A stretch of DNA of 64,000 nucleotides from Datnioides undecimradiatus (GCA_008933995.1 WARS01001600.1:2057143-2121142); one strand, 5' to 3'; shown: positions 24,586 to 36,745, counted from the first letter of the stretch. Numbers and translations are program-made. The notes: generated from the sequence alone by a model not told the origin.

Positions 24586-26363
24586 CTAAGGAGGGACGAT
24601 GAGTTTCAGGGTGTGGTCCAGGGCGACGGCCGTGAGGCCCCACACCCGATGCTTCCCGTTACGAAACACTGGCAGGGTGTATCCGTACTTGTCACCGGTG
24701 CGAAAGTGTGTGTAGCCACGGTTCACAGGGTTGCACAGGTGGGACAGGGACAGGGTAAAAATCTCCTCCACCTGGCACAGACACAGACAGAGACAGCACG
24801 GGTTGAAACTCTAACAGAGACCCATCAGAAGAGTCTTTGTGCTATTACTGAAGGTAAGCTGCCTATAGAGTAACTCTGCTGCAGGTTAGGGACATGTTTG
24901 ACTGCGATGTGACATCATACGCCTCCGAAAAGTGACTTATTTAAAACCTGCCGTGCAACACTTCACACACACACACACTGTACAGAGCAAACCTTTAGCA
25001 CATAAAAACACTTTCCTAAAACAAATCCTGCACCTACTGACACATGTTCAAACCTTTTCAAAGTAAAGGAAGTGAAAACCAGGAGCGACTGTACCTCTGC
25101 AGGGTTCGGTTTGAAGGACAACTCCTCCAGTGGGCCGAGGTTCGCCAGCACAGGAGCGATCATCATCCCCGACTGGTGAGAGAGACAAAATGCACAGACA
25201 GCATCGCGATCGGAGCGTGAGCGCATAAAAAAAAAACAACTTGAAAACGAACAGAGCGAGTACAGTTCAGGGCGTCATCCCAGCACTCACCGTGTCCCTG
25301 AGAGGCTTCAGGACGCCCCAGACCCTCTCTGTCCCCACTGTCACACCCAGCTCCTCCCGGGCTTCCCTCAGCGCTGTGGACACCACATCTCTGTCTGACG
25401 GGTCACTCTTTCCTCCTGCAAAGCTGCAGATGACTGAAGATGAGGACAGATGCACCTCTCTAACATGTTTACATACAGAGTAGCCTGTTTCCAGCCTGCC
25501 GCTCACCTGACGTCTCCCTTGTGTCTGCCCTTCAGAGTGCTGGAGCGCAGAGTGAAGAGAAACGCCGGATCCCCCTCAACAGAGCACAGAGAGACCAGGA
25601 CTGACGCCCATCGGGCCTGGTTCCTCCCCTGACTCTGACTCCAGTCCTTCTTCCATTTGTCCACCTCGTACAGCTTCAAGTTGGACCCCAGGCACTGTCG
25701 ACATCTGTTTTCATTCTGCGGGGACAGACACTCTCCCCAGGTGTGTGTCACACAGGGTGCAGCCTGATGAACAGCTCTGGTGTGGTGGACAGAGATGCTG
25801 GGTGGTGGCGCTCTCCTGTGAAAATGATTTAAAACCCACAGCTGACGTGTGGACGAGCTGGGAGGTCTAACGAACTTCAGTCTGTGACAGAAAAGACTTT
25901 GAGTCGTCTTACTGGTGGAACTGTGTGAAGGCTGGCAAATGTCCCAAGGCCTTCTCCAGGGTTCAAGGCAGGCTGTGTTGGCTAAACAGTCCTGGTCGGT
26001 GCTCACAGCTTCCAGGGGTTGACCTAAATCTTCACCTACAGTGCATTTACAACAATCAGACGCTTGTTCGTCCTCCGCAGAGGAACAAACCTGAGGTGGG
26101 CGATGATGGCTGGATGAAATGGCTTTGGATAAGAGGGACTGTCTCTGCCTATCACAGTCCACACTACATAAAGACAGCTGCGTTGTGCAGGACACCGTCC
26201 CTGTGCACAACGAAGGCCCCTCTTTACCTCCGCGGGTCCCTGCTGCTGCACCCTGCCATCCAGCACCAGGGTGCCCCCTGACAGCAGCCAGGTGGGTTTC
26301 TCTAAGCAGCAGCAGCGGCCTCAAAGGACAAGACCAAGCCAGGATCTGTGGGCCCCTCAACAT
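24586..26363 (-). CDS. nudt8: Nudix hydrolase 8-type mitochondrial CoA diphosphatase, N-terminally extended
   Basis: Four exons join in frame to 417 codons: 25507-26363 (ATG at 26361-26363, right after a splice acceptor), 25291-25423, 25095-25172, 24586-24771. The core has LRSSTLKGRHKGDVSFAGGK and the Nudix residues REAREELG, preceded by the D..D spacing typical of CoA diphosphatases, then EEIFTLSLSHL near the end. Such enzymes cleave CoA and its esters to 3',5'-ADP and (acyl)phosphopantetheine. The part that aligns with mammalian NUDT8 begins at CLSPQNENRC; about 211 residues precede it in the same exon with no other in-frame ATG. The start MLRGPQILAWSCPLRPLLLLR is basic/hydrophobic and could be a mitochondrial presequence. 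A non-coding first exon is likely near 26916-26960. The family is firm; the extension should be checked against transcripts. Confidence 0.88.
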
Positions 26364-26915
26364 CCTACACGGAGAAGCACAAACATACAAAGGTATCAGG
26401 TGTGTTCAGCAGTCACCAGTTCAGCAGGCTGACTCCACCTGCAGAGGAGGCGTGATTGGGTCTGAATGAGCAGGTGAGGTTCAACTGATCTTCATCTCAG
26501 CTTCAACTCTCCAAACCAACAAAGTTCAACAGTCCCAAAGTTTGCTGCATCTGTCGCTCCCACCGCCGGCTAACCTTCATTAGCAACAGCTGCGCGTTAG
26601 TCAAACCCGACACTTTATAATATAATCTATAAAATAATCTCATTACAGGTTAATGGCTTATTTGCCACCAACTGACACAGTTAAAGCTGGTTTAGTGTCT
26701 TTAAGGTCTTGTCTGGCTCGACGACCAGCTGCTGAGTACACGCAGGCTAGCTGAGCTGCTAACACGTTAGCATAAAACTGAACGAGACGCTTCGTTAGCG
26801 TCGTATCCTGACGCTGCCGGTGGCAGTTGGTCAGTATCCCGCTCACGTCCTACACGAAGGCAGAAAACGCGACTGACTTCACACCTGAGCTGTCTTTGGA
26901 AAGAGAAACTCACCT

Positions 26916-26965
26916 TTACAGCTGAGTGAGCAGCAGCTCGCCGGCTGCCAGCAGTCAAGATGGCG
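26916..26965 (-). promoter_or_regulatory. Probable nudt8 first exon / start-site region with YY1-type site
   Basis: A minus-strand donor (AAAG|gtgagt) ends a short presumed 5'UTR exon at 26916. The plus strand reads AAGATGGCGCC near 26958, an AAGATGGCG core of the kind YY1 binds at TSS-proximal positions of many housekeeping genes. Function is inferred from motif and position. Confidence 0.5.
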
Positions 26966-27610
26966 CCGCGCAGCTTCAGGAGCGTCACTGCTGCCCTCAC
27001 TGCGCAGACACACGCGCAACTGTGTGACGCTTCCCTTCCCCTTCATTCACATTGCGAGGAAATAGAGTGACACAGCTTATGCACATTATTTACTGATGAA
27101 ATCATGCCCCCCCCCCCCCGTCTCCGTTTACATCAACAGTGATGTCATCAGAGGTGAAAAACCAGTCTCTGTCCTCATCGGAGGCAGCATCAATCAGGTC
27201 TGGACTGAAACACGCAGACCTAACATCAGAGTTTCAGATCATAAGGAGGCTCACATGACTGTCCTCAAAGTCTCAACCTCAAACGATTTTATCGTCATTT
27301 AGTTTTATTTTCTTATTTTAAGAAGCTGCATTATTTCTCATTCGACGAACTGAGAACCAGCTCTGACTGAAACTCCTCACCCCACCTGTTTTACCAGCCC
27401 CACCCAGGTCCCAGCCCGCCCCAGGTTTTAAGCAGCATGTGATTCATGTGAACTGGCATTTCAGCCTGGCCATCTCTGACTGTCTTTGCTGTGATTTCCC
27501 TGACTTGTCTGTGTTATTTTCACATCTGCGACCCACTCAAACAGGGATCCCTCTGGTTCTTCATCCAGTCTGACCCCTGTGAAATCCTTCATAGCCAAAG
27601 CCAGCACCAT
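26966..27610. other. nudt8 / TRIM divergent intergenic region
   Basis: A poly-C run of about 13 bases lies near 27107-27119. Otherwise the sequence is unremarkable and carries the presumed TRIM promoter. No extra exon is supported. Confidence 0.4.
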
Positions 27611-28418
27611 ATGGCCTCAGCCTGGTCTGAAGAGGAGACCTTTGCCTGCCCAGTATGCCTGGACACCTTGAAGGACCCGGCCACTCTACCCTGTGGACAC
27701 TCGTACTGCTTGGCATGTATCCAGAGCCACTGGGACAAGAAGGACAGCAAGGGTCAGTACAGCTGCCCCCAGTGTAGGCAGGTCTTCAGCCCTCGGCCCT
27801 CGCTGGCCAAGAGCACTCTGCTGGTGGAGGCCATGGAGAAACTGAGAACAAACAGCCTGAACCGAAGCTCCCCCTCAGCCAACTCCTCCGCCCCACCGTC
27901 CATGCCCGTCTACCTGGAGGTCCTGCCGGACACAGGGCCGCAACAGTGCAGCATATACCCCCAGCTTCCCACAGTGGACCCCAGACCCTGCCCTCAGCAC
28001 AAACGGCCCCTCGAGCTATTTTGCCATGAAGACAGGGAGTGTGTGTGTGAGGTGTGCTGCCAGCATGGACACAAGGGACATCGTGTGCTCAAACCCCAGG
28101 AGGAGAGGAGCGAGAGACAGGTGTGTGAGGCAAAAGACAAATATCTGCAGGGGTGTATGTATCTGTAGAGTTCCTTCTCTTGGTGTGTGACGTAATGTGC
28201 AGGTGAATCAAGATCTGTGTTTTCACAAGTGCAACTTTTCTGAAATGTAGCTGAACTAGAAGTACTTGTAAAACAACTGTTGTTACTGTGTATTCCTGCC
28301 TCAATGTGTGTGTGTTTTCTGGCTAAAACCTCACAAATGACTCACCACAAAGTGCAAGCAGCGGCCAGTCCTGCCCCAGAGTGTGTGTGTGCGGACTCTT
28401 TCCCATACTAAGCTATGG

Positions 28419-28455
<37 letters not shown>

Positions 28456-31400
28456 AAAGAGCTTGCTCAGATGCAGGTGGATGTGCAGAACAGAATCCAG
28501 GAGACAGAAAAGAAGCTAATTGAGGTCCCACATGTCGCTCGTCAACACAAGGTTGGTGGAAACCTTTGCACCGTCTCTGATGTTTGCAGCTCTTTGCACC
28601 TTTCTCCTCCCTGATCCTCCCTGAACCTCCTCCTCAGGCTTTGCTACAGGCTCTGCAGCGGGAGAGCACAGACTTATTCTCTGAGCTGGTCAAGACTATG
28701 AATCTAACGGGCACCGAGGTTGCTGAGCTCCTCAGCACCTACGAAACCACCTCAGGCAGCCAGGTTGAGGGGCAGATCCACAGACTGGAGCAGGAGGTGG
28801 CTCAGCTGCGCTGGAAGAGCGCAGAGCTGAGCAGGCTGGCCGACATGCAGGACCACATCTGCTTCCTGAAGGTACTCAGAGTGAGGCTGAGCGTTTCAGG
28901 AGATGACTTGTAAAGAATGAAGTTCAGCATGGATGGTTTCAGCTTTTCTGTTTTTAACTGTAAAACTTTGTGTCGTGAAGAATTTCTTCTCCATGGAGCC
29001 GCCGTGTCAGGCGGGAGCCACAGGAGAGTCAGTGACGAGTCAGGAGGAGGCGGTGGTAGTCGCCATCCGCTCCACCATAAAAGAGCTGCAAAAGGAAATA
29101 CAGGACCTCTGCAGAGCCAGCCAGGCCAAGATCATCACGTTAGGTCAGTGCAGTGCACCTCCTCTCCTCTCCTCTCCTCTCCTCTCCTCTCCTCTCCTCC
29201 TCAGTCAACTCGTCTCCTTTCCTCTGTAGTGAATCAGGACCCCAAGGCTCCTGCCACAGCCAGCGTTGCAGCAGGAGACACTGCAGCAGCTGATTCCAGC
29301 GCTCAGGCCAGGGATCACAACACAGGTACATTGAATTAAAATCTCCCAGTCTGACACAAACGTTTGTTTTGACGGTTAGTTTAAACTGGAGAGAGGAGGA
29401 AACCTGCAGATGAGTTTCTCACACCTCCTCTGCTCTTTGCCACAGTGTACGAGACGACCACAGACCCTCCACCTCTGCCACCTCCACGGCCTCAGGGTAA
29501 CTTTGGAAACTTCATATTTTATGATGTGTGTGGCTCATAAAACAAATGTTCTGAGGATGTTTACCTGTGACTGTTCCCCCTCACAGCGCACAATGAGTCT
29601 CCACCTTCACATCCTGGATCTTTTCAAGGTAAAAATCAAAAAGCCTGCAGCAGGTTTGCTGACGCTCGACGCCTGGAGTTAAGATTTCATTTGTTTCACC
29701 TGTTTTCTTTGTTTCCTCTCTCTGGACATGAAGCGTCAGCCCCCCCTCCGCCTGCCCCTCATCTGCAGCCTCAAGGTGAATACACAGGCTCTGGAGAACT
29801 GCCTGTAGACGTCAGTCAGTACATCACAGTGTAGCAGCAGGAGGTGTTGTGTTAAAGGCTTCTGATCCCTGATTTGATGTATTCATCTGTGTTGTTTAGC
29901 TCCACCTGCAACAACAACAGGACTCGCTAATCCAGATCCAAAGACAAGAGGAGAACTGCTGAAATGTGAGTCCTTCATACTCCACAATATGAGACAGAAT
30001 AAAGAGTAAAACAGTGTCAAACGCTCTCAGAGACTTCACTCTGCATCCTCTCACTTCAGTTTACTTCGAACCCACCATGGAGCCCAACACAGCGTATCGC
30101 CACGTGCAGCTGTCAGACGAAGGTCATAAGGCCACGTTGCGGGCAGAGAACCTGAACCCACCAGACCACCCTGATCGCTTTGACTACTGGAGACAGGTTC
30201 TCTGCAGAGAGCCTCTGGCAGGCAGCCCTTACTACTGGGAGATGGAGTGGACCGGCCAAAAGGTGAATCCTTACACATCACCGGGGAGATCCAGATGATC
30301 ATACATCATCATCTGGATGAGCTGTATGAACCCAGACCCCAGTCAGCTCAGATAAAAACTTTAGTAGTGGATACAAAACAGTTCTCTGCCACAGCAACAT
30401 CCCCCCTCTAACCTCGGGTACAAAAATGATTTTTGCAGAGTTTCTACAGAACACACCCAGGTTTAACAGAGAAACTTTCACATGATCTGCATTTTATGGC
30501 CCCGCACACTCAAAACGTTGCATTTCCTGCTGCAGGAGGTCACAGGTCATCATAGTTTACAGTACAGCGGTGTCACCAGTGTAATGCTGATTATGCATCA
30601 CATCATCTTCAAACAAGCCATTAAACATCAGCATTGCACAGCGATTATAAAATATAATTGCTTACCTGTTGATTAACTAAAGGGATAAACTTTGCTTTGC
30701 TTTGATCGACTGGTATCTGGTTCAGACTCTCGTGGTGATTTTGATTGTCTGACCTCCAGCGCCATCATGAGTGACAAAAATCATCACTGTCAAATTTCAA
30801 TTTGCCCAATCCTGAAAATATTACTTATGAATAAATACAAGCAAAAATAAAATCCCCATCAGCCTCAGCTGTAGCTAGCACGCTGGAAACACATGCTCCT
30901 CAACACATGCATATAAGCATCATTGCATTAGCATGCAGACATTACCCTTTAGCACAAAGGCCCTGCTCTACCTGCACAGAGCTGCCTGTAAACTCCTAGT
31001 CTTTCTGAATGAACACCAAACTTATTGAGCCCGATGTGTGAACCATTAAAGACCAGGGAAACGCTGTTGTTTGGCTGTTGGCTGACACCGTTTACCTGCC
31101 TTCACTGTCATTTTATCAGATGTGCTCCCTTGTTTTATCTGCTTTATCCTGTCTCACCTCGCAGTTCACCATCGGCGTGGCCTACAAGGAGATGGAGCGC
31201 AAAGGCTCTGATTACAAAAGCCGACTGGGCCACAACGCTCAGTCCTGGGTCTTGAACTGGTCCGGGACTGGCTTCTCCTTCTGGCACGATGGTCAGGAAA
31301 AGCAGCTGGGCTCACCAAAGGCCCGGCGGATTGGCGTCTATCTGGACCAGCATGCAGGGATTCTGGCCTTTTACCGAATCACCAACAAGCAGGCTTACCT

Positions 31401-31515
31401 CATCCACCGGCACCAGAGCCAGTTTGCTGGCCCGCTGTACCCAGGGTTTCGGTTCTGGACCGGAGTCGGCGCGACGGTGACCGTGCGTCCGTTGGATTCA
31501 GCTGTATATGAATGA
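27611..31515 (+). CDS. TRIM family E3 ubiquitin ligase (RING, B-box, coiled coil, PRY-SPRY)
   Basis: Eleven exons join in frame to 617 codons: 27611-28120, 28456-28551, 28638-28871, 28981-29143, 29230-29325, 29446-29496, 29587-29628, 29734-29775, 29900-29965, 30060-30262, 31165-31515. The RING (CPVCLDTL...CGHSYCLACI...CPQC) occupies residues 12-60 and the B-box (CPQHKRPLELFCHEDRECVCEVCC...HKGH) about 121-162. A coiled coil is encoded by the 96- and 234-nt exons typical of class C-IV TRIMs. PRY-SPRY spans about 434-617, with an LDP-like stretch (LDQHAGILAFYRI). Five small exons between coil and PRY-SPRY encode an Ala/Pro-rich linker ([25 protein letters not shown]). Such proteins ubiquitinate targets, often in antiviral signalling. 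The layout resembles TRIM25/bloodthirsty-like fish TRIMs; no orthologue is assigned. AATAAA is at 31633-31638. Confidence 0.92.
28423..28453 (+). repeat. (TG)n microsatellite abutting TRIM exon 2 acceptor
   Basis: A TG run continues directly into the TGCAG acceptor of the 96-nt exon and so replaces much of the usual polypyrimidine tract. Confidence 0.9.
29159..29199 (+). repeat. (CCTCT)n pentanucleotide repeat in TRIM intron 4
   Basis: About eight CTCTC/CCTCT units lie just after the donor at 29144. The tract is pure pyrimidine on the coding strand. Confidence 0.92.
30263..31164 (+). other. Last TRIM intron, no feature recognised
   Basis: This 902-base intron separates the PRY and SPRY exons. 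It is AT-richer than its surroundings, and no exon or clear repeat was identified. Confidence 0.5.
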
Positions 31516-32375
31516 CGGGCTGTTGTTTTGCTGCGTGTCTGTTTGGAAACATGCAGCACTGCAGAGAAACAGGGAACATGTGCCTTTCTGCACCTGTTAT
31601 TAATGTCAATTGTCTAAAAATGTCTGTGAGTTAATAAAAGAGCAGTAAACACACACGTCTTCTCTTTAAGTTTGTCAGTGTCCTGCAGTGGGATTATGGT
31701 AAAGCTGATATGTAAACGCACCTGAGTCTGTCTGATTTTATCTCCGCTGCCCACACCTCAGTGACCTGGATGCTTTATACTTCCATTATTCCAGTATTCC
31801 CACATGGATTTGGAAAGAACAGTTTGACCTTCTTGGGTCTTTTGTCCACCCGCTCCTTTCTGCTGACACAGCTAGTTGTTATTGATCGACTTCTGATTTG
31901 TGATGATCAGAAACGTATTCCCGCTCAGATTCTCACCTGTTCCTGTTTTGGAGGAGACTTTTCTTTCTTATTCCAAACAGTCGTGAGCGAAGCCTTGCTT
32001 TGTGCTCGTTAACTCAAGTAACTCAACACTATTCACAGGAAGACAATGAAACTCTCCCTTTACACGTGGTGCCAGTAGTTTCCTGTGTCCTGGTCTGATT
32101 GAAACTCAGAAACATATGGAGATCACCTGTCGGTCTGAGGCTGCATCGATCCAGGCTCAAACTGGAGATTATAATGATCTGCTGGTGTCGACAACAACAC
32201 GGCAACATGCAGCAGAGTGAAGCGAGTCAGTGTCACATCAGTGTACCACTCCTGTTGGGGCTGAAGTGAGCAAACCGCACAGGACGAGTTGATCAGTCGT
32301 TGATGTGCATTAATCATTGCACTGAGAGTTGATGAGAAAACTGAAGTACGTGGACAACTTCCCTCAGAGGACAGC
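31516..32375. other. TRIM 3'UTR and intergenic sequence
   Basis: TRIM polyadenylation (AATAAA 31633-31638) is followed by about 700 bases of non-coding sequence. No gene signature is seen. Confidence 0.45.
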
Positions 32376-32612
32376 TGATACCTGACCTACATGCACAACA
32401 CAAAGCCCTGGAGGGTGTGTGTGTGTGAGGGACTGACTGTAAAGCCCCGCACTCATAAAGAAAAGGTATATAATGTAGGTACACCTGAATACAGGTGTGG
32501 GGTAAACAGGGCCGGCTATAGGGGAAGCAGGGAGGAGCTACAAGAGCAGAAAGAACACGGCCGATGGGAAACATGTATATATAGAGGTGAGAGCTTGGAC
32601 CTGCATCAGTGT
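32376..32612 (+). promoter_or_regulatory. Promoter of C1q-like gene 1
   Basis: TGATACCTG lies at 32376-32384, preceded by ACAGC, 285 bases before the ATG. TATATATA is at 32576-32583, so a start near 32605-32615 is expected. The same order (TGATACCTG element, TG-rich stretch, purine-rich GGAGG block, TATA-like box, TCCTGAAGC before the ATG) recurs upstream of the two neighbouring paralogues. Conservation among copies is seen directly; the bound factor is unknown. Confidence 0.6.
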
Positions 32613-32660
32613 CTGTGTTCCTCTGTCCTCCTGAAGCCTTCATCAGCTGCCAGCATCACC

Positions 32661-35600
32661 ATGAGAGGTGAGACGGGATATGACTAGAAGGAGGCTGCAC
32701 TGTTTAATAAGCTGGGTCTTCCTGTTGACATGTTTGTTGAGATTTAAAGATGAATTTCCCAGTGATGACTGACTCTGGGTTCGGTGCTTCATGCCTTTGC
32801 TCCTCTTCTCCCAGCTCTCGTATTGCTGTGTCTGGTGGAAGCAGTGTTTGTCCAGGCTAATGATTACTCCTGGACCGGACCCGACTCAAACACAGACAGC
32901 GCAGGAGTCAATGCCAACACAGAGAACGGTGAGAGGTTTGGATGGAAATTCAATTCAATTCAATTTTAGGGGAGAGAGGACACAGAGTTAATGGAGTTTA
33001 AGGAGAGAGAGGGAAGAGGAGTGTGGAGACAGCAGCCTCGGCCTATAGCAGCATAACTAGGGGATGGCATGGATGGTGTAGTTCACATGGTAACTAGAGC
33101 TAGCTGTAAGCTTTGTTGAACAAGAAGGTTTTAAGTTTTACTTTAAAGGTATAGAGGGTGTCTGCCTCTCGGACCCAGACTGGCAGCTGGTTCCACAGGA
33201 GAGGAGCCTGATAGCTAAAGGCTCGGCCTCCCATTCTACTTTTGGAGATTCTGGGAACCACAAGCAAACCTGCACTCTGGGAGCGAAGTGATCTGTTGGG
33301 TTGATAGGGACGTAGCATCTCATTGAGGTACAATGGAGCTTGGCCATTAAGGGCCTTGTAGGTAAGAAGAAGGACTTTAAAATCTATTCTGGACTTTACA
33401 GGGAGCCAATGAAGAGAAGCTAAGACCGGAGAAATGTGATCTCTCTTGCTAATTCCCACCAGAACCCTCACTGCAGCGTTTTGGATGAGCTGGAGGCCTC
33501 GCAGTGAGCTAGTCGGACAACCTGACAACAAGGAATTACAATAGTCCAGCCTTGAGGTAACAAATGCGTGGACTAGCTTTTCGGCATCACTTTGGGACAG
33601 GATACTCCTAATCTTAGCTATGTTGCGCAAGTGAAAGAAGGCAGTCCTAGTGACCTGCCTAATATGGGGCTGATAGGACATATCCTGGTCAAATATGACT
33701 CCCAGGTTCCTCACGGTAGAACTGGAGGCCAGGGTAACACCATCCAAAGCGACTGCGAAGTCAGATAACCTGTCTCTGAGGCGTTTAGGCCCAAACAAAA
33801 TCACTTCAGTTTTGTCTGTATTTAGAAGCAGAAAATTATAAGTCATCCAGGCCTTAATGTCTGTCAGACATGTCTGAAGTCTGACTAGTTGATCTGTTTC
33901 TTCTGGCTTCATAGATAAATATAGCTGTGTATCGTCCGCGTAGCAGTGGAAATTTATGTTGTGCTTCCTAATAATATTGCCTAGGGGAAGCATGTATAGG
34001 GAGAACAACAATGGTCCAAGCACAGAACCCTGTGGAACTCCATGATTAACCTTTGTGTGCATGGACGAGTAGTTATTAACATGGACAAACTGGAATCTGT
34101 CGGATAGATAAGATTTAAACCAGCTTAGTGCTGTTCCTTTAATGCCAATGACATGTTCCAGTCTCTGTAGTAGGATATTGTGATCGATGGTGTCAAATGC
34201 AGCACTGAGGTCCAGCAGGACAAGTAAAGAGACGAGGCCATTGTCAGAAGCTATTAGGAGGTCGTTGCTAACCTTAACCAATGCTGTTTCTGTGCTGTGA
34301 TTTATTCTAAATCCTGACTGAAATGCTTCAGATAAACTGCTCCTCTGCAGGTGATCACATAACTGATCAGCCACAGCCTTTTCAAGGATTTTAGAAATAA
34401 AGGGGAGGTTGGATATTGGTCTGTAGTGCGCTAAAACACCAGGGTCAAGAGAAGGCTTTTTGAGTAGAGGTTTGATGACAGCAACCTTAAAAGCCTGTGG
34501 AACATAACCTGTTAGTAATGACAGATTGATCTGGTCTAATATAGAAGTGCCAATCAGGGGCAAAACATCTTTGAGAAGATGAGTTGGGATGGGGTCCACA
34601 AGACAGGTTGAGGGTTTGGATCTAATGATTGTTGAGGACAGTTCAGTGAGATCTATAGGAGAGAAGTGGTCCAGAGATAAATTAGGGCCTGCAGACATTT
34701 CAGGGGCTGCTGCAGATGACACACATGGATCTCTAACAGTTGAAGAGAGTGCGTAATGAATCCTTTCTCTAATATCTTTGATTTTACTAGTAAAGAAATT
34801 CATAAAGTCATTGCTGCTGAGAGCTGAGGGAATAGTTGGCTCAACAGAGCTGTGACTCTTTGTCAGCCTGGATACAGTGCTGAACAGAAACCTGGGGTTA
34901 TTCTTATTTTCCTCTATTAATTTGGAATAATAGGCAGTTCTTGCCTCACGCAGGGCTGATTTGTATGTTATAATACTATCTTTCCAGGAAAGGTGAAATT
35001 CTTCTATATTAGTGGATCGCCACTTCCTCTCTAACCTTCGTGAGGACTGTCTTAAAGTGCGTAACTGTGTGTCAAACCAGGGAGCTAGCTTCCTCTGCTT
35101 GATGGCTTTCTTATTCTGTTTTATAGGGGCCACATTGTTCAGTGCTGTGTGCAGTGTAGCTGCAGTATTATCAACAAGATAATCTATATGTGCTGGACTA
35201 GTAGTTAGGCTGCTACCCTCTGCTGTAATGGCACATGGCATAGAAGCCCAAAGAGATGGAATAACTTCCTTAAATTTGGAAACAGCATTATCAGAAAGAC
35301 ACCGACTGTAGGTAGTCTCCCTGCCAAATGCTGAGAAGTTCATAATTGTGAACTGAAATGTTATTAAAAAATGGTCAGATAAAAGAGGGTTCTGGGGAAA
35401 CACTATTAAATGTTCAGTTTCTGAGCCATATGTCAAATGAGTCTAAAGAGGGGGTCAATGTGTCTGCATGCATGCTCATCTGCAGCCTGCTATGTTTCTG
35501 TGTGTGTGTGTCCAGTGTGTCTCACGGACCAGGCATCGTGTGGCTGCTGCCTGATGCAGCAGCAGATACACAGGATGAAGATGTTCTTCAACATGAGCCT

Positions 35601-36204
35601 CAACGAGCTGGAGAAGGAGCTGATGAAGACAAAGACCATCCTCAACAACGTCAGAGGTGAGACAAAGTGACGAAAACCAGAAGAAGAACGCTTCTGAACA
35701 TCTGTCATGTGCCCCATCGAGGAGCTTCTCCCAGTGCTTCATGTGTTTCTCCTCCACTCTGCTCCTCCAGCCAGCCGCAGCGCCTTCTCTGTGGCTCTAA
35801 CCAGCGATGACAACCTGAAATGCTTTGGCCCTTTCCGCGACGACAAACTCATCCCATACAAACACGTCTTCATCAACCTGGGTGACGGCTACAACCCAGA
35901 GACCGGTATCTTCACCGTCCCCCGCTCTGGCGTCTACAGCCTCGCCCTCACCGTCTACAGTGACGCCGGTTCTCCCGGTAACACCCTGGCCGCCTGCGCC
36001 AGCCTGCAGGTTAACGACCAGATGCTGGCCAGGCCCAGCGAGAAAAACATGGAAGATCAAGAGGACAGCGCCACTATTGTGGTGGCCGTCCACCTGATGG
36101 CTGGAGACAAGGTGTCTGTCAACCTGCCCATCGGATGCTTCCTCTGCGACGACAGCAGCCACTACAACACGTTCACTGGGTTCCTGCTGTATGCTACTGA
36201 CTAA
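32661..36204 (+). CDS. Secreted C1q-domain protein, cluster gene 1
   Basis: Four exons close to 231 residues: 32661-32667, 32815-32928, 35516-35656, 35771-36204. Exon 1 contributes only ATGAGAG. A signal peptide ([17 protein letters not shown]) precedes the mature start NDYSWTGPD. Exon 3 gives a cysteine-rich helical stalk ([19 protein letters not shown]) with an NMS glycosylation site. Exon 4 holds the whole C1q head (from [10 protein letters not shown] to [16 protein letters not shown]). There is no Gly-X-Y collagen. C1q heads of this sort form trimers, as in cerebellins and C1q/TNF-related proteins; the ligand here is unknown. Intron 2 is inflated to 2.6 kb by an antisense LINE. AATAAA is at 36498-36503. 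It closely resembles genes 2 and 3 downstream. No orthologue symbol is claimed. Confidence 0.9.
32947..35445 (-). mobile_element. L2/CR1-type LINE, 5'-truncated, antisense in intron 2 of C1q-like gene 1
   Basis: An uninterrupted minus-strand frame of 778 codons (33100-35436) begins inside the end of the endonuclease domain (SDHFLITF). It covers a full reverse transcriptase: [44 protein letters not shown] and the catalytic YADD at residue 499 (33931-33942). It runs on to a conserved C-terminal tail ([10 protein letters not shown]). A stop codon lies a few codons upstream of the frame, and the 5' part with the rest of the endonuclease is missing, so the copy is dead on arrival. The 3' end is a short tandem AATTC/AATTG tail at 32947-32966, typical of CR1/L2-like elements. 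An intact frame suggests a fairly recent insertion. Confidence 0.9.
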
Positions 36205-36745
36205 GTTAGAGAGGCGTAGCTGCTCCGGGACTCTCGTCCCGCTGACGAGGTTTGAGTCTGAAATGTAAAATGTTCCTGTGGTGACAGCTGCTGATCCATA
36301 TCTGCTCATGTTCACATGTGAGATTATTTCTAATGTGTGAAGCTTCTTCAGACATTAGGAATGACTCTGTGACTTCTGCTTCCTGTGTCCTCACACAGCC
36401 TGAGCATCTTCGTTCTTACAGCTGTCAATCTGTCACCACTGTTTTATGTGATTGAAATTGTGAAATATGATGGATACACGTGTTAAAATGACAAGTTAAT
36501 AAACCAGGAGTTTGAACAAAGCTGTAGCACGATGCCGTTTTTTGTTTTAATCTCTGCAAACTGAGCAGTGACCTGCTGCGACGCTGACAGACTCAAGTTC
36601 AGGTTGATCTGACTCCTGTCTCAGACGCAGACCTGCAGACACACTCTGATGGGTTAAATGTGACAACGGTCGCTGGCGAACATCTGTCAGACTGAACCAA
36701 ACCTGTTTTTAACGAAGACCTTTGGTAATGAACCGTGTTCTGCAG
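36205..36745. other. C1q-like gene 1 3'UTR and downstream spacer
   Basis: The 3'UTR ends near the AATAAA at 36498. The remaining 240 bases show no feature apart from the acceptor before the orphan exon at 36746. Confidence 0.5.

Noticed and set aside
29159-29199. Short tandem repeat as a possible CRISPR-like array
   Set aside because: It is a simple pentanucleotide microsatellite without spacers in a vertebrate intron.
33138-33347. Short second minus-strand frame in the LINE
   Set aside because: It is an out-of-frame shadow of the reverse transcriptase ORF.
35797-36315. 172-codon minus-strand frame across C1q-like gene 1 exon 4
   Set aside because: It is the antisense shadow of the C1q head; the same shadow appears over genes 2 and 3.
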